A stretch of 64,000 bases of DNA, taken from contig CAZOJP010000003.1 in the NCBI GenBank assembly GCA_964580155.1, positions 1-64,000 on the forward strand. The letters are read 5' to 3'. Of this stretch, positions 1 through 9,322 are shown in pieces. Made by a program: the position numbers and the translations under genes. The notes beneath the pieces were generated by a model, which was not told the DNA's origin, searched no databases, and was given only the letters and a program-made list of their open reading frames with translations. The DNA comes from Intestinibacillus sp964580155. Its GTDB lineage: Bacteria > Bacillota > Clostridia > Oscillospirales > Butyricicoccaceae. Numbering within the stretch: the stretch's first letter is position 1; every line of letters starts with the position of its first letter.

Positions 1-116
1 TCTTTAGGCAACGCCGCACAAAGATCGGCTTTCGCCGAAAGCGCGGACTTGCTTGCATCTTTTTCGTCATACTTCACAAAAATCCGCGCCAATACATTCG
101 GTATTCGCTGTGGTTT

Positions 117-1250
117 TTATTTCGTCTGACAAAAAATCTGACGGTGCAGTTCCGCACTTTCCTTTGTATGGCGCTGCCTTAACAATCTCATAACAATCAC
201 GCCGAGCACGACCGCGCCGGGAAGCAGCGAGGCGGAGACGGACGGCGCGCCGGGCGCGAATACGGGCAGGCTGCGCGGTGCGGCGCGGCACCAGATGACC
301 GTGAGCGCGGCCGCAATCGTGCCGTGCAGCGCCTTGCCGAGGGTGTGGCGGCGCGCGCGCAGGCCGCAGCCTTGCAGCAGGCTGAGCGTTTGGCAATGCA
401 CGGACAATCCGCCAAAACCGAGCAGGAAGGACACGAGCGGCAGCAGCACAGAGGGCGGCAGCCGCAGCGCGGGCAGCGCGGCGAGTCCGTTTGTCAGCTC
501 GACCGCACCTGCCGCGAGTGCCTCCGCCGTGCCGCCGGACAGCACGGGGGACAGTGCGTACGCAGCCGCGCGCAGGATGCCCGCGCGGCGCAGCAGCGCG
601 AGCGCCACCGAGAAGAACGTGACGAAGGCGGTCACCTGAATCGCGATGCCGAAGCCGTCCCGCACGGCGGAAACGAGCGCGGCGGCAGGGGAGAGGGCCT
701 GGTTGCGCGGCGCGGCGCGCAGCGCAGGTGGGCGCGTGCCCTTGGGGGGCGGCGGTGTGAGCGCGAGGCCTGTGAGCAGCGCCGCGAGCGCGTGTAGCGC
801 GTAAAGCACCGCGCCCGTGCGCGCAGAGCCGCACACCGCGACCCCGGCCACGCCGAGGATGAACGCCGGACCGGAATTGTTGCAAAAACCGAGCAGCAGC
901 TCGGCGTCCCGTTTGGAGATGAGCGTGGCGCGGTACAGCTCGCATGCCGTCTGCGCGCCGACCGGATAGCCGCCTGCCAGCCCGAGCACGAGCGCGGCGG
1001 CGCAGTTGCCGCTTAATCCATACAGATACCAGACCGGCCGTGCGAGTGCGCGTCCGATGAGCGCGGCAAGTCCGCTGTGCGTCAGCAGCGCGCCTGCGAC
1101 AAAAAACGGAAACAGTGCGGGCACGGCGGTGTGCAGCGACAGCATCAGCCCTTCGCGCGCCGCCTGTGCCGCCTCTCCGGCCCACAGCGTGAGCGCGGCG
1201 AAAAGGACAAGCACCGCCGCAGGAAAGCCGTAGGTGCGCAGTTTTTTCAT
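117..1250 (-). CDS. ylbJ: Sporulation integral membrane protein YlbJ
   Basis: This 377-residue protein is almost entirely hydrophobic, with about eight predicted membrane segments. The stretch around residues 45-100 (PALFPFF, then GLSGN and GGYPVGAQ) and the later LGFCNNSGPAF are the nucleoside-recognition/Gate-type motifs typical of YlbJ. YlbJ is known from Bacillus as a spore-cortex-related membrane protein made in the mother cell; its substrate is unknown. The length is close to the roughly 400 residues of the Bacillus protein. The ATG is preceded by GAGAGGGG. The gene is divergent from yqfC, another sporulation gene, across a 100-bp spacer. I infer shared sporulation control but see no convincing sigma-E promoter. 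Confidence 0.85.
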   Translation of the reverse strand: MKKLRTYGFPAAVLVLFAALTLWAGEAAQAAREGLMLSLHTAVPALFPFFVAGALLTHSGLAALIGRALARPVWYLYGLSGNCAAALVLGLAGGYPVGAQTACELYRATLISKRDAELLLGFCNNSGPAFILGVAGVAVCGSARTGAVLYALHALAALLTGLALTPPPPKGTRPPALRAAPRNQALSPAAALVSAVRDGFGIAIQVTAFVTFFSVALALLRRAGILRAAAYALSPVLSGGTAEALAAGAVELTNGLAALPALRLPPSVLLPLVSFLLGFGGLSVHCQTLSLLQGCGLRARRHTLGKALHGTIAAALTVIWCRAAPRSLPVFAPGAPSVSASLLPGAVVLGVIVMRLLRQRHTKESAELHRQIFCQTK

Positions 1251-1293
1251 GGCCAGACCCCTCTCTTGTGAAATATCAGTTCAATATATCGCG

Positions 1294-1320
1294 GCGGCGC
1301 AAGTTTCATGCCTGCGCCGC
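1294..1320. other. Hairpin in the ylbJ/yqfC divergent spacer
   Basis: GCGGCGCA (1294-1301) and TGCGCCGC (1313-1320) form a perfect 8-bp inverted repeat between two divergent sporulation genes. There is no T-run on either side, so it is not an obvious terminator. An operator or a leader hairpin is possible. Confidence 0.4.
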
Positions 1321-1352
1321 ATAGGGATAGGGAAGGACGGGAGGCTGGTGGG

Positions 1353-1622
1353 ATGAAGGAATGGATGGGAGCACGCCTGGGACGGGAAAGCGCGCTCGCG
1401 GACGATCTCGCGCCCGGTGCGCCGCGTATAGAGCTGCTCGGAGACCGCAGGGTGCTCGTGGAAAACCACAAAGGCATCTTGGAGTACAGCGACACGCTCA
1501 TGCGCATCAACTGCGGCACGAGCGTGCTGCGCATTGCCGGCACCGAGCTTGAGTTGTGCGCGCTGTCGCTGACCGAGCTTGCGGTCACGGGCAGGATCCG
1601 CGCACTCGGCTACGATGAATAG
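1353..1622 (+). CDS. yqfC: Sporulation protein YqfC
   Basis: This 89-residue protein has the family pattern of a short N-terminus followed by PRIELLGDRRVLVENHKGI and a terminal segment on the allelic theme ELxVTGRI. It matches YqfC of Bacillus (about 93 residues), a small sigma-E-regulon protein of unknown biochemical role. I chose the ATG at 1353 because GGGAGG lies 8 nt upstream; an upstream in-frame ATG at 1308 lies inside the spacer hairpin and has no ribosome site. It is followed after 11 nt by yqfD, the conserved partner gene. Confidence 0.85.
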   Translation: MKEWMGARLGRESALADDLAPGAPRIELLGDRRVLVENHKGILEYSDTLMRINCGTSVLRIAGTELELCALSLTELAVTGRIRALGYDE

Positions 1623-1633
1623 AGGGCGGCACC

Positions 1634-2863
1634 ATGGTACTGAAAAAATTTTTGCTGTACATGCGGGGCACGGTGCGCGTGCGTGTGACCGGCACCGCGA
1701 TCGAGCGCTTTTTCAATCTGTGCTCGCGGCACGACATCACGCTGCATGACATCTGCCGCCGCGACCTTGGTGTGTTCGATGCGACAATGCTGCTTGCGGA
1801 TTTCAAGCGGCTGCGCGGACTGATGGGACGCACGGGCTGCCGCGTGCATCTGCTGCAGCGCGGCGGTGCCCCCTTTGTCGCGCACCGCTTTCGCAAACGG
1901 TATGCGCTGTTTGGCGGACTGTTCGCGCTCGGCGCGCTTGCGTGGGTACTGACAGGCTTTATCTGGATCATCCACATGCCTGCGGCGGACGGCCTGCCCG
2001 TGCGCGAAATTGAGCGCAACCTTGCGCTGCTCGGCGTGCGCACGGGGATGCGGGTGTCCGCGCTCGATGCGAAGGGCGTGCAGCAGGCGATGCTTACACG
2101 CATGCCCGAGCTTGCGTTTATCGCACTCAACCGCCACGGCAACCGCATTGACATCGAGCTGCACGCGCGCGTGCCCAAGCCCGAAATGCTGGACCGCGCG
2201 GTTATGACCGATGTGCGCGCGACCAAAGCGGGTGTGCTCGAGCGCATCGACGCGCACGGCGGACAGGCGCGGCTTGCAGCCGGGCAGACTGTGGAGGCGG
2301 GCGATGTCGTCATCTCCTCGCTTGTCGACGCGACAACCGAGCAGGGCAAGCCGCGCCTGACGCATGCCTGGGGCGAGGTCTGGGCGCGCACCTGGCACGA
2401 GCGCACCGTGCGCCGCGCGACCGTGACCGCGCAAAAGACGTATACCGGACGCGAAACCACGCGTTACGCACTCGTGTTCGGTAAAAAACGGCTCAATTTG
2501 TATTTTGGTAGTAGTATTTCGCAGGCCAGTTGTGATAAAATAATAGATGAACGGAAAATTGTGATTGCGGACAGTCTGGAGCTTCCGGTGCGTCTCGTCT
2601 GCGAAACACGCAAGTTCTACACGACACAGCCAAGCGCGCAGAACGCGCAAGCGCTGCGCGACACGCTGACCGATGCCGCGCGGCGGCGGCTGCGCGCATC
2701 GACCGAGGGCGAAATTACGATTTCCACCGGCGTGCTGCGTCCGCTGGAGGGCGGCGCGGAGCTGACCCTGTACGCCGAGTGCTTGGAACAGATCGGTCGG
2801 GAAACCGTCACAACACAGCAGCTGCCACCGCCGGAGGCGGCGGAAGGAGAAACAATAACATGA
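1634..2863 (+). CDS. yqfD: Sporulation protein YqfD
   Basis: This 409-residue protein has a cytoplasmic N-terminal domain (about 1-90, with the characteristic FFNLCSRHDITLHDI), one membrane segment at about 91-112, and a long C-terminal domain rich in short beta-strand-like stretches. This is the YqfD architecture. The family is needed for efficient sporulation in Bacillus and has no assigned enzymatic activity. The gene is in the conserved order yqfC-yqfD-phoH, and its stop overlaps the phoH start in an ATGA, so translation is probably coupled. Confidence 0.87.
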   Translation: MVLKKFLLYMRGTVRVRVTGTAIERFFNLCSRHDITLHDICRRDLGVFDATMLLADFKRLRGLMGRTGCRVHLLQRGGAPFVAHRFRKRYALFGGLFALGALAWVLTGFIWIIHMPAADGLPVREIERNLALLGVRTGMRVSALDAKGVQQAMLTRMPELAFIALNRHGNRIDIELHARVPKPEMLDRAVMTDVRATKAGVLERIDAHGGQARLAAGQTVEAGDVVISSLVDATTEQGKPRLTHAWGEVWARTWHERTVRRATVTAQKTYTGRETTRYALVFGKKRLNLYFGSSISQASCDKIIDERKIVIADSLELPVRLVCETRKFYTTQPSAQNAQALRDTLTDAARRRLRASTEGEITISTGVLRPLEGGAELTLYAECLEQIGRETVTTQQLPPPEAAEGETIT

Positions 2864-3888
2864 CCGAACAAACCCTGCAAATCGAGCGCATCGATCTCGT
2901 CATCAGCCTGTTCGGCGCGTTCGATGAAAACATGAAAATTATCGAAAGTGAGCTCGGTGTGTCGGTTGTCAGTCGGGACACCGAGCTTAAGATTGCGGGC
3001 GCACCCGAGACCGTCGCCCTCGCGCTGCGCACAATCGAAACGCTGCTCGCCATGGCGCGGCGCGGCGAGGCGATCGGCACGCAGACCGTGCAGTATATTC
3101 TGGGTCTGGTGCGCGAGGGGCGCGAGGACGAGGCGCAGACCATGGGGCGCGACATTATTTGCATCACCGCAAAGGGCAAGCCCATCAAGGCAAAGACCGT
3201 CGGGCAGAAAAAATACCTTGAGGCGATCCGCAAGAACACCGTAGCCATCGGCGTAGGGCCTGCGGGCACGGGCAAAACCTATCTGGCGGTTGCCGCCGCG
3301 GTCGCCGCGTTTCGGGACAAGCAGGTATCGCGCATCATCCTCACGCGGCCGGCGGTCGAAGCGGGCGAAAAGCTCGGCTTTCTGCCGGGCGATCTGCAAA
3401 GCAAGGTCGACCCCTATTTAAGACCGCTTTATGACGGTCTGTTTGACATGCTCGGCGCGGAAAACTATCAGAAATATCTGGAGCGCGGCGCGATTGAGGT
3501 CGCACCGCTCGCGTACATGCGCGGTCGCACGCTCGATGACAGCTTCATCATTTTGGACGAGGCGCAAAACACCACGCCCGAGCAGATGAAAATGTTTCTG
3601 ACGCGCATCGGCTTCGGCTCCAAGGCGGTCGTGACCGGCGACATCACGCAGATCGACCTGCCGGACGGCAAGCTGAGCGGCCTGAAGGAGGCCTGCCGCG
3701 TGCTGGAGGACGTCGAGGGGATTGCGCAGTGCTACCTGACCGAAAGGGACGTGGTGCGGCACGAGCTGGTGCAGCGCATCGTGCGCGCCTATGCCGTCTA
3801 CGAAGAAAAAAAGCGCGGACGCACGCAGCCGCCCAAGCCGCACCGCGCCTACCGCCGAATGGAGGTTAAACGCAATGACAGAGGTTAG
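2860..3888 (+). CDS. phoH: PhoH-like ATPase (PhoH/YbeZ family)
   Basis: This 342-residue P-loop ATPase of the PhoH/YbeZ family has Walker A GPAGTGKT at about residues 133-140 and a Walker B-type ILDEAQN near 230. The family is thought to act in RNA metabolism alongside YbeY, which is encoded immediately downstream. The ATG at 2860 overlaps the yqfD stop and sits 9 nt behind GGAAGGAGA; a longer reading frame upstream lacks a ribosome site and is rejected. The 3' end overlaps the ybeY start by 14 nt. Confidence 0.92.
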   Translation: MTEQTLQIERIDLVISLFGAFDENMKIIESELGVSVVSRDTELKIAGAPETVALALRTIETLLAMARRGEAIGTQTVQYILGLVREGREDEAQTMGRDIICITAKGKPIKAKTVGQKKYLEAIRKNTVAIGVGPAGTGKTYLAVAAAVAAFRDKQVSRIILTRPAVEAGEKLGFLPGDLQSKVDPYLRPLYDGLFDMLGAENYQKYLERGAIEVAPLAYMRGRTLDDSFIILDEAQNTTPEQMKMFLTRIGFGSKAVVTGDITQIDLPDGKLSGLKEACRVLEDVEGIAQCYLTERDVVRHELVQRIVRAYAVYEEKKRGRTQPPKPHRAYRRMEVKRNDRG

Positions 3889-4369
3889 CATCGGATTCGA
3901 AACCGCAGTCGAGGACGAGGACGCGCTGTGCGCACTCATCACGCGCTGTGCGTGCGCCGCGCTCGACGCGGAGGGCGTGGCATTCCCTGCGCAAATTGAC
4001 GTGACCGTCGTCGGGGACGAGGATATCCGCGCGCTCAACGCGCAGTACCGCGAAAAGGATGCCGTGACCGACGTGCTGTCCTTTCCGCTGTATGAATTCT
4101 ATAACGGCGAAGCGCGCGAGGAGCTGGACGGCGAGGCCGACCCCGCAACCGGCCGCATCCTGCTCGGGGATATGATTTTAAACTACGCGCGCGCGTGCGA
4201 GCAGGCGCAGGAATACGGGCACAGCCCCGCGCGCGAGTGCGGCTTTCTGACCGTGCACTCCTGCCTGCATCTGCTCGGGTATGACCATGAGCGCGGCGAT
4301 GAGGAGCAGCGCATCATGCGCGCGCGCGAGGAAGCGATTTTGAGCGCGCTCGGGTTGACCCGCGCGTAA
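3875..4369 (+). CDS. ybeY: Endoribonuclease YbeY (rRNA maturation factor)
   Basis: This 164-residue UPF0054 protein carries the zinc-binding HSCLHLLGYDH at about 128-138, supplying three His ligands (the usual first Gly is Ser here). YbeY enzymes act in 16S rRNA 3'-end maturation and ribosome quality control. The start at 3875 is set by GGAGGT 8 nt upstream, placing it inside the end of phoH. The phoH-ybeY pairing is conserved across bacteria and supports a joint role. Confidence 0.93.
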   Translation: MTEVSIGFETAVEDEDALCALITRCACAALDAEGVAFPAQIDVTVVGDEDIRALNAQYREKDAVTDVLSFPLYEFYNGEAREELDGEADPATGRILLGDMILNYARACEQAQEYGHSPARECGFLTVHSCLHLLGYDHERGDEEQRIMRAREEAILSALGLTRA

Positions 4370-4390
4370 CGACAGCATTCGGGGGGCGCT

Positions 4391-4858
4391 ATGAACAAAC
4401 AGATCCGCAAGCTCTCGCAGAGCTTCAAATATGCGGTGCGCGGCGTGCGCAAATGTCTGCACACCGAGCGCAATTTCCGCATCCATCTGTGCGCGGCGAC
4501 CTATGTTGCGCTTTTTGCGCTGATCGGCCGGCTCGACCGCACAAAATGCGCGATTTTATGCCTGTGCTTCGGGCTGATGCTCGGCGCGGAGCTGATGAAC
4601 ACCGCGGTGGAGCGGCTGTGCGACCGCGACGCGCGCGGCTACGACGGTGTGGTGCGCGACGCGAAGGACATCGCGGCGGGCGCGGTGCTCATGTGCGCGC
4701 TCGCGTGCGTGTTCGTCGGTGCGCTGTTTTTTCTGGAGCCGCACACCCTGCGGCAGATTGACCTGTTTTTAAGGGACAGAATCTGGGTTGCGGGCGCGCT
4801 TGCGCTGAGCATTCCGGTTGCTGTCGCGTTTATTTTTGATTTGAGAGGGAAACTATGA
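4391..4858 (+). CDS. dgkA: Diacylglycerol/undecaprenol kinase family membrane protein
   Basis: This 155-residue protein has three to four membrane segments and the DgkA signature ELMNTAVERLCD followed by DAKDIAAGAVL. Gram-positive members mainly phosphorylate undecaprenol to regenerate the lipid carrier for wall synthesis, rather than diacylglycerol. It is somewhat longer than the usual ~125 residues because of an extra C-terminal segment ending in a hydrophobic stretch. GGGGGGC precedes the ATG. Its stop overlaps the era start (ATGA), so the two are translationally coupled. Confidence 0.88.
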   Translation: MNKQIRKLSQSFKYAVRGVRKCLHTERNFRIHLCAATYVALFALIGRLDRTKCAILCLCFGLMLGAELMNTAVERLCDRDARGYDGVVRDAKDIAAGAVLMCALACVFVGALFFLEPHTLRQIDLFLRDRIWVAGALALSIPVAVAFIFDLRGKL

Positions 4859-5751
4859 GTGAAATCCTGAAAAGTGCGGTTATTTCAATCGTCGGTCGGC
4901 CGAATGTCGGCAAGTCGACGCTGACAAACCGTCTTGTCGGCCGCAAGGTCGCCATCGTATCCAATAAGCCCCAGACCACGCGCACGCGCATCACGGGCAT
5001 TCTCAACCGCGGCACCTGCCAGTTCGTCTTTCTGGATACGCCGGGTCTGCACAAGCCGCGCTCGCGTCTGGGCGACTTCATGGTCAAAATCGTCACGGAC
5101 ACCGTGTCCGACGTGGACGCCGCGGCGCTGCTCATCGAGCCGACACCCCGGGTCGGCCCTGCGGAGGAAAGCCTGATCGCGAAGATCAAGGACAGCGGCA
5201 TTCCGTCGGTGCTCGTCATCAACAAGATTGACACCGTGCCCAAGGAAGAGCTGCTCGCGGTCATCGCGGCATACAGCGCGCTGCACGAGTTTGACGCGAT
5301 TGTGCCGGTTTCCGCGCGCAAAAGCGAGGGACTGGACGAGCTGCTCGACGAATTTGAAAAATTTGCGCTCGACGGCCCGCAGCTTTTTCCGGACGATATG
5401 GTGTCCGATCAGCCCGAGCGCCAGATTGTCGCGGAGACAATCCGCGAAAAGCTGCTCTATCTGCTCGACCGCGAGGTGCCGCACGGCATTGCGGTCGGCA
5501 TCGAGAAGATGGAAACGCGCAAGGACGGTCTGGTGTCCATCCACGCGACGATTTACTGCGAAAAAAACAGCCATAAGGGCATCATCATCGGCAAAAATGG
5601 CGCGGTGCTCAAAAAAGTCGGCGAGCAGGCGCGGCAGGATCTGGAGCGTCAGCTCGGCGCCAAGGTATTCCTCGATCTTTGGGTCAAGGTGAAGGAGGAC
5701 TGGCGCAACAACCAGTACCAAATGCGCAACTTTGGCTACGAGGACCAATAA
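4855..5751 (+). CDS. era: GTPase Era
   Basis: This 298-residue GTPase has G1 GRPNVGKST near the N-terminus, G3 DTPGLHKP, G4 NKID and a C-terminal KH domain containing IIGKNGAVLKKVGEQARQDL. Era binds the 3' end of 16S rRNA and controls 30S subunit maturation, linking it functionally to ybeY upstream. Length and domain order are standard. The start is overlapped with the dgkA stop. The downstream neighbours yqzL and recO complete the typical Firmicutes order. Confidence 0.96.
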   Translation: MSEILKSAVISIVGRPNVGKSTLTNRLVGRKVAIVSNKPQTTRTRITGILNRGTCQFVFLDTPGLHKPRSRLGDFMVKIVTDTVSDVDAAALLIEPTPRVGPAEESLIAKIKDSGIPSVLVINKIDTVPKEELLAVIAAYSALHEFDAIVPVSARKSEGLDELLDEFEKFALDGPQLFPDDMVSDQPERQIVAETIREKLLYLLDREVPHGIAVGIEKMETRKDGLVSIHATIYCEKNSHKGIIIGKNGAVLKKVGEQARQDLERQLGAKVFLDLWVKVKEDWRNNQYQMRNFGYEDQ

Positions 5752-5820
5752 CCAGTCAATCATTCCCACCTATGTTTTTCCGCGGACCGCGCACACTATT
5801 CGTGCGAAGGAGGCGGTAAT

Positions 5821-5961
5821 ATGCGGAATGAACAAGAATTTTGGCAGCTTTTTGCACAGACGGGAGATCCGCTCGCCTATGTGCTCTATCGCGGCGCGGC
5901 CGCACAAAGCAGCAGAAAGGAAGAGCAATGCAGCAGCACACCACCGCCCGCGGTCTCGTGA
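5821..5961 (+). CDS. yqzL: YqzL-family small protein
   Basis: This 46-codon gene encodes a small protein whose N-terminal FWQLFAQTGDPLAYVLYR matches the YqzL family pattern (aromatic-rich, TGxxxAYLLY). In Bacillus yqzL sits between era and recO, exactly as here. AAGGAGG lies 7 nt before the ATG, one of the best ribosome sites in the operon. The 3' part overlaps recO by 34 nt in another frame. Function is unknown. It is easily missed because of its size and overlap. Confidence 0.75.
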   Translation: MRNEQEFWQLFAQTGDPLAYVLYRGAAAQSSRKEEQCSSTPPPAVS

Positions 5962-6728
5962 TTCGCGAGACCGATTTTGGCGATGCCGACCGTTACATAA
6001 CCGTGCTCACCGACGAGGGCGCGAAGATCGAGGTGCTGTGCCGCGGCATACGGCGGCGCGGCAGCCGTATGGGTGCGGCGGTGCGTCTGTTCTGCTACAG
6101 CGAGCTGACACTGTACGAAAGCCGCGGGCGCTTCACCCTCAACGATGTCGCGCTGCTCACGAGCTTTTGGGGCGTGACGCAGGACATCGAGGGCTACGCG
6201 CTCGCGTGCTATTTTGTCGAGCTTGCCGCGCTGATCGCGGAGACCGATGAGCTTTGCCCCGCGCTGACGCGGCTTGTTTTGTATGCGCTGCACGCGCTGA
6301 CGGGCGGAAAGCGTCCGTTTCCGCTCATCAAGGCGGCGTTTGAGCTGCGCATTTTTGCCGACGCGGGCTTTGCGCCGCAGCTCGGCGCGTGCGGCGCGTG
6401 CGGCGGTACGCTCGAGGAGGGCGCGCTGTTTTCCGTGCGCGAGGGTGTGGCGGCCTGTCCGGGCTGCGCGCGCAGGCTGGGCGGCGACTGGGCCGCGCTT
6501 GCGCCGGGAACCCTCGCCGCCATGCGGCATATCATATTATGTGAACTAAAACGCGTGTTTTCCTTTGCGCTGGGCGCGCAGTCGCTCGCGCAGCTTGCCG
6601 ACCTTTGCGAACGCTATGCGCTGACAAACGCCGGCCGCGGCTTTGACAGCCTGACGCTCTATCACACGCTGCTTGCGCCCGCAGAGCAGGTCAAACACAC
6701 GCGGTCAACGCAACCACAGGAGAAATGA
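5928..6728 (+). CDS. recO: DNA repair protein RecO
   Basis: This 266-residue protein has an N-terminal OB fold (GLVIRETDFGDADRYITVLT) and a C-terminal helical domain with a four-Cys zinc module CGACGG...CPGC at roughly residues 150-190. RecO loads RecA on SSB-coated single strands with RecR. The ATG at 5928 is preferred to the upstream frame start because it follows AAAGGAAG and begins at the usual family N-terminus. It overlaps yqzL and is 3 nt from mutS2. Confidence 0.92.
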   Translation: MQQHTTARGLVIRETDFGDADRYITVLTDEGAKIEVLCRGIRRRGSRMGAAVRLFCYSELTLYESRGRFTLNDVALLTSFWGVTQDIEGYALACYFVELAALIAETDELCPALTRLVLYALHALTGGKRPFPLIKAAFELRIFADAGFAPQLGACGACGGTLEEGALFSVREGVAACPGCARRLGGDWAALAPGTLAAMRHIILCELKRVFSFALGAQSLAQLADLCERYALTNAGRGFDSLTLYHTLLAPAEQVKHTRSTQPQEK

Positions 6729-6731
6729 ACC

Positions 6732-9119
6732 ATGAATCGTTTAGGAGAAAAATCCCTTCAAACCTTGGAATACTTCACCGTGCTCGCGCAGCTTGCGGGC
6801 GAAGCGGTGTCCGAGCGCGGCAAGGAGCTGTGCCTCACCCTGCGCCCGATTGCCGACCGCGAACAGGCCGCGCTGTGGATGCAGCAGACGACCGATGCCA
6901 AGGATATGATGCAGGTGCACGGCTCGCCGTCCTTTTCCGGGGTCAAAAATGTGCTCGGCTCGGTCGCGCGCGCGGAAATCAGCGGCGTGCTCAATCCGCG
7001 CGAGCTGCTCGGCGTGGCGGGCTTGCTGCGCGCGGCGCGGCAGGCGCAGGGCTATGTCGCGGAGCAGGAGGGCAAGACCTCGCTGTCGCCGCTGTTCACG
7101 CTGCTGACGGGCAACCGCGCGCTCGAGGAGGAAATTGCAAACTGCATTGTGAGCGAGGAGGAAATCGCGGACGGCGCCTCGCCCGAGCTGCTGTCCATCC
7201 GGCGCGAGATGCGCCGCGTATCGGGCAAAGTGCGCGAGGTGCTCAGCCGCATGATTTCGGGCGAGCGCGCGAAATACCTGCAGGAGGCGATCGTCACGCA
7301 GCGCGGAGGCCGCTACGTCGTGCCCGTCAAATCCGAGCACCGCGGCGACGTGCCCGGCCTTGTGCACGATACCTCATCGACCGGCGCGACCGTGTTCGTC
7401 GAGCCTGCGCAGGTGGTGGAGATCAACAACCAGCTCAAGGTGCTCGAGGGGCGCGAGGAGCAGGAAATCGAACGCATTTTGTACGATTTGACCGCCAAGG
7501 TCGCGGCAATCGGCGGTGTCATCCGGCAGGATTACGACATGCTGACCGCGCTCGACTTCATTTTCGCGCGTGCCAAGCTATCCTATAAGCTCAACGCGAG
7601 CGCGCCGCTCTTTCGCGAATCGGGCGGGGTCAAGCTCGTGCGCGCGCGCCATCCGCTGCTCGACCAGAAAAAGGCGGTGCCCATCGACATCGCGCTCGGC
7701 GGCGCATACGACACCCTCGTCATCACCGGCCCCAATACGGGCGGCAAAACGGTGTCGCTCAAAACGCTCGGCCTGCTCAGCCTGATGGCGGCATCCGGAC
7801 TGCATCTGCCCGCAAGCGAGCTGTCCGAGGTGTCCCTCTTTGAGAATATTTACGCGGACATCGGCGACGAGCAGTCCATCGAGCAGAGCCTGTCGACCTT
7901 TTCCTCGCACATGAAGACCATCGTGTCCATCGCGGACTGCGCGGGCGCGGGCGATCTCGTGCTGTTTGACGAGCTGGGCGCGGGCACCGATCCGGTCGAG
8001 GGCGCGGCGCTTGCGGTCGCGATCATCGGCTATGCGCGCCAGATGGGCGCGTGCGTCGCCGCGACCACGCACTATTCCGAGCTTAAAACCTTCGCGCTGA
8101 CGACCGACGGGGTGGAAAACGCCTCGTGTGAGTTCGATGTGCGCTCGCTCCAGCCGACCTATCGCCTGCTGACCGGAATCCCGGGCAAGTCCAATGCCTT
8201 TGCCATCGCCGCGCGGCTGGGGCTGCAAGCCACCATCATCGAGCGCGCCAAGGATCAGCTGTCGACCGAGACGACGCGCTTTGAGGACGTGCTGGCGCAG
8301 CTTGAGCGCGAGCGCCGCCAGATGGAGCAGTACAAGGCGGAGACCGAGCGCCTGCGCCGCGCCGCACAGAGCGAAAAGGACAAGGCGCTGTCGCTCAAGG
8401 ATCAGACCGAGGACAAGGCGGATCAGCTTTTGCAGCGCGCACGCGATCAGGCGGACGCGATTTTGAAGGACGCGCGCATGACGGCGGAGACCGTGTTCGA
8501 GGAGCTTGACACCCTGAAAAAGAAGGCGAGCGCCGACCCTGCGAGCGAGAATCTGGCTGCGGCGCGCGCCGCGCTGCGCGGCATCATCACCGAAACCGAA
8601 ACACAGAACCGGAAAAAGCGCGAAAAGCGCACGGTTGCCGCGGAGGAAGCCGCGTGCGTGAAGCCCGGCGACGAGGTGCAGCTGCTCAACGTATCCAATA
8701 TCAGCGCCACCGTGCTGACCGCGCCCGACAAGGACGGCAACGTGCAGGTGCAGGCCGGCATCATGAAAATGACGGTTCGGCAGAACGAAATCCGGCTCGT
8801 CAAGTCCCCGGAAAAGCCCAAGCAGAAGGGCTTCCGCCCGGGCTCGGGCAGCGTGCGCGAGCTTCGGCTGCAAGCGGTTCCATCCGAGCTGGATGTGCGC
8901 GGCATGAGCGCGGACGAGGCGCTTTTGGAGGTCGATCAGTTCGTTTCCGCCGCGCTTATGGCGGGGCTGCCGCAGGCGGTTATCATCCACGGCAAGGGAA
9001 CGGGCGTGCTGCGCGCCGCCGTGCAGCAGCATTTAAAACCGCTGAAGCACATCAAAACCGTGCGCAACGGCCGATACGGCGAGGGCGAAATGGGCGTTAC
9101 GGTCATAGAATTCAAATAG
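6732..9119 (+). CDS. mutS2: Endonuclease MutS2 / ribosome-collision factor
   Basis: This 795-residue protein shows the full MutS2 layout: a MutS core with Walker A GPNTGGKTVSLK at about 333-344, a long charged coiled coil at about 510-640, and a C-terminal Smr nuclease domain (LDVRGM near 720, then HGKGTGVLR). MutS2 proteins act on DNA recombination intermediates and, in Bacillus, split collided ribosomes. AGGAGA lies 8 nt upstream of the ATG. It ends the recO operon; there is no clear terminator after it. Confidence 0.95.
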   Translation: MNRLGEKSLQTLEYFTVLAQLAGEAVSERGKELCLTLRPIADREQAALWMQQTTDAKDMMQVHGSPSFSGVKNVLGSVARAEISGVLNPRELLGVAGLLRAARQAQGYVAEQEGKTSLSPLFTLLTGNRALEEEIANCIVSEEEIADGASPELLSIRREMRRVSGKVREVLSRMISGERAKYLQEAIVTQRGGRYVVPVKSEHRGDVPGLVHDTSSTGATVFVEPAQVVEINNQLKVLEGREEQEIERILYDLTAKVAAIGGVIRQDYDMLTALDFIFARAKLSYKLNASAPLFRESGGVKLVRARHPLLDQKKAVPIDIALGGAYDTLVITGPNTGGKTVSLKTLGLLSLMAASGLHLPASELSEVSLFENIYADIGDEQSIEQSLSTFSSHMKTIVSIADCAGAGDLVLFDELGAGTDPVEGAALAVAIIGYARQMGACVAATTHYSELKTFALTTDGVENASCEFDVRSLQPTYRLLTGIPGKSNAFAIAARLGLQATIIERAKDQLSTETTRFEDVLAQLERERRQMEQYKAETERLRRAAQSEKDKALSLKDQTEDKADQLLQRARDQADAILKDARMTAETVFEELDTLKKKASADPASENLAAARAALRGIITETETQNRKKREKRTVAAEEAACVKPGDEVQLLNVSNISATVLTAPDKDGNVQVQAGIMKMTVRQNEIRLVKSPEKPKQKGFRPGSGSVRELRLQAVPSELDVRGMSADEALLEVDQFVSAALMAGLPQAVIIHGKGTGVLRAAVQQHLKPLKHIKTVRNGRYGEGEMGVTVIEFK

Positions 9120-9244
9120 GCAAAATCAACAGAAAGAATCTATAGCAGCACCGGAAAAGTGTATAATATGGCATTGAAGCAGAAAAACAGCGGATTTTTG
9201 GTCGATTTTTTTTCACTTAGCAGGGGTATGACCCAAAATCGCTA

Positions 9245-9273
9245 TTGACGAACCGCCAAAAAAAAGGTATTCT
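9245..9273 (+). promoter_or_regulatory. Sigma-A-type promoter for the HPr-like gene
   Basis: TTGACG (9245-9250), a 17-nt spacer and TATTCT (9268-9273) lie 50 nt upstream of the HPr-like ATG. The rest of the 200-bp mutS2-HPr spacer is AT-rich and shows no gene; it holds only a short GGGTATGACCC palindrome near 9226. Confidence 0.7.
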
Positions 9274-9322
9274 ATATGCATATTAAACTGTAGTGAATTA
9301 GAGTTATAGGAGCGATGCAGAT

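Noticed and set aside
1..77. Minus-strand open frame from a GTG at 77 to the window edge.
   Set aside because: Only 25 codons are visible, another frame (ATG near 70) is equally open, and the ribosome site is poor. It may be the start of the next gene, but this cannot be decided.
7578..9032. 484-codon minus-strand frame opposite mutS2, and similar ones opposite murE (17646-19157) and murG/ftsQ (22761-24071).
   Set aside because: Shadows of well-supported genes with no start signals or family motifs.
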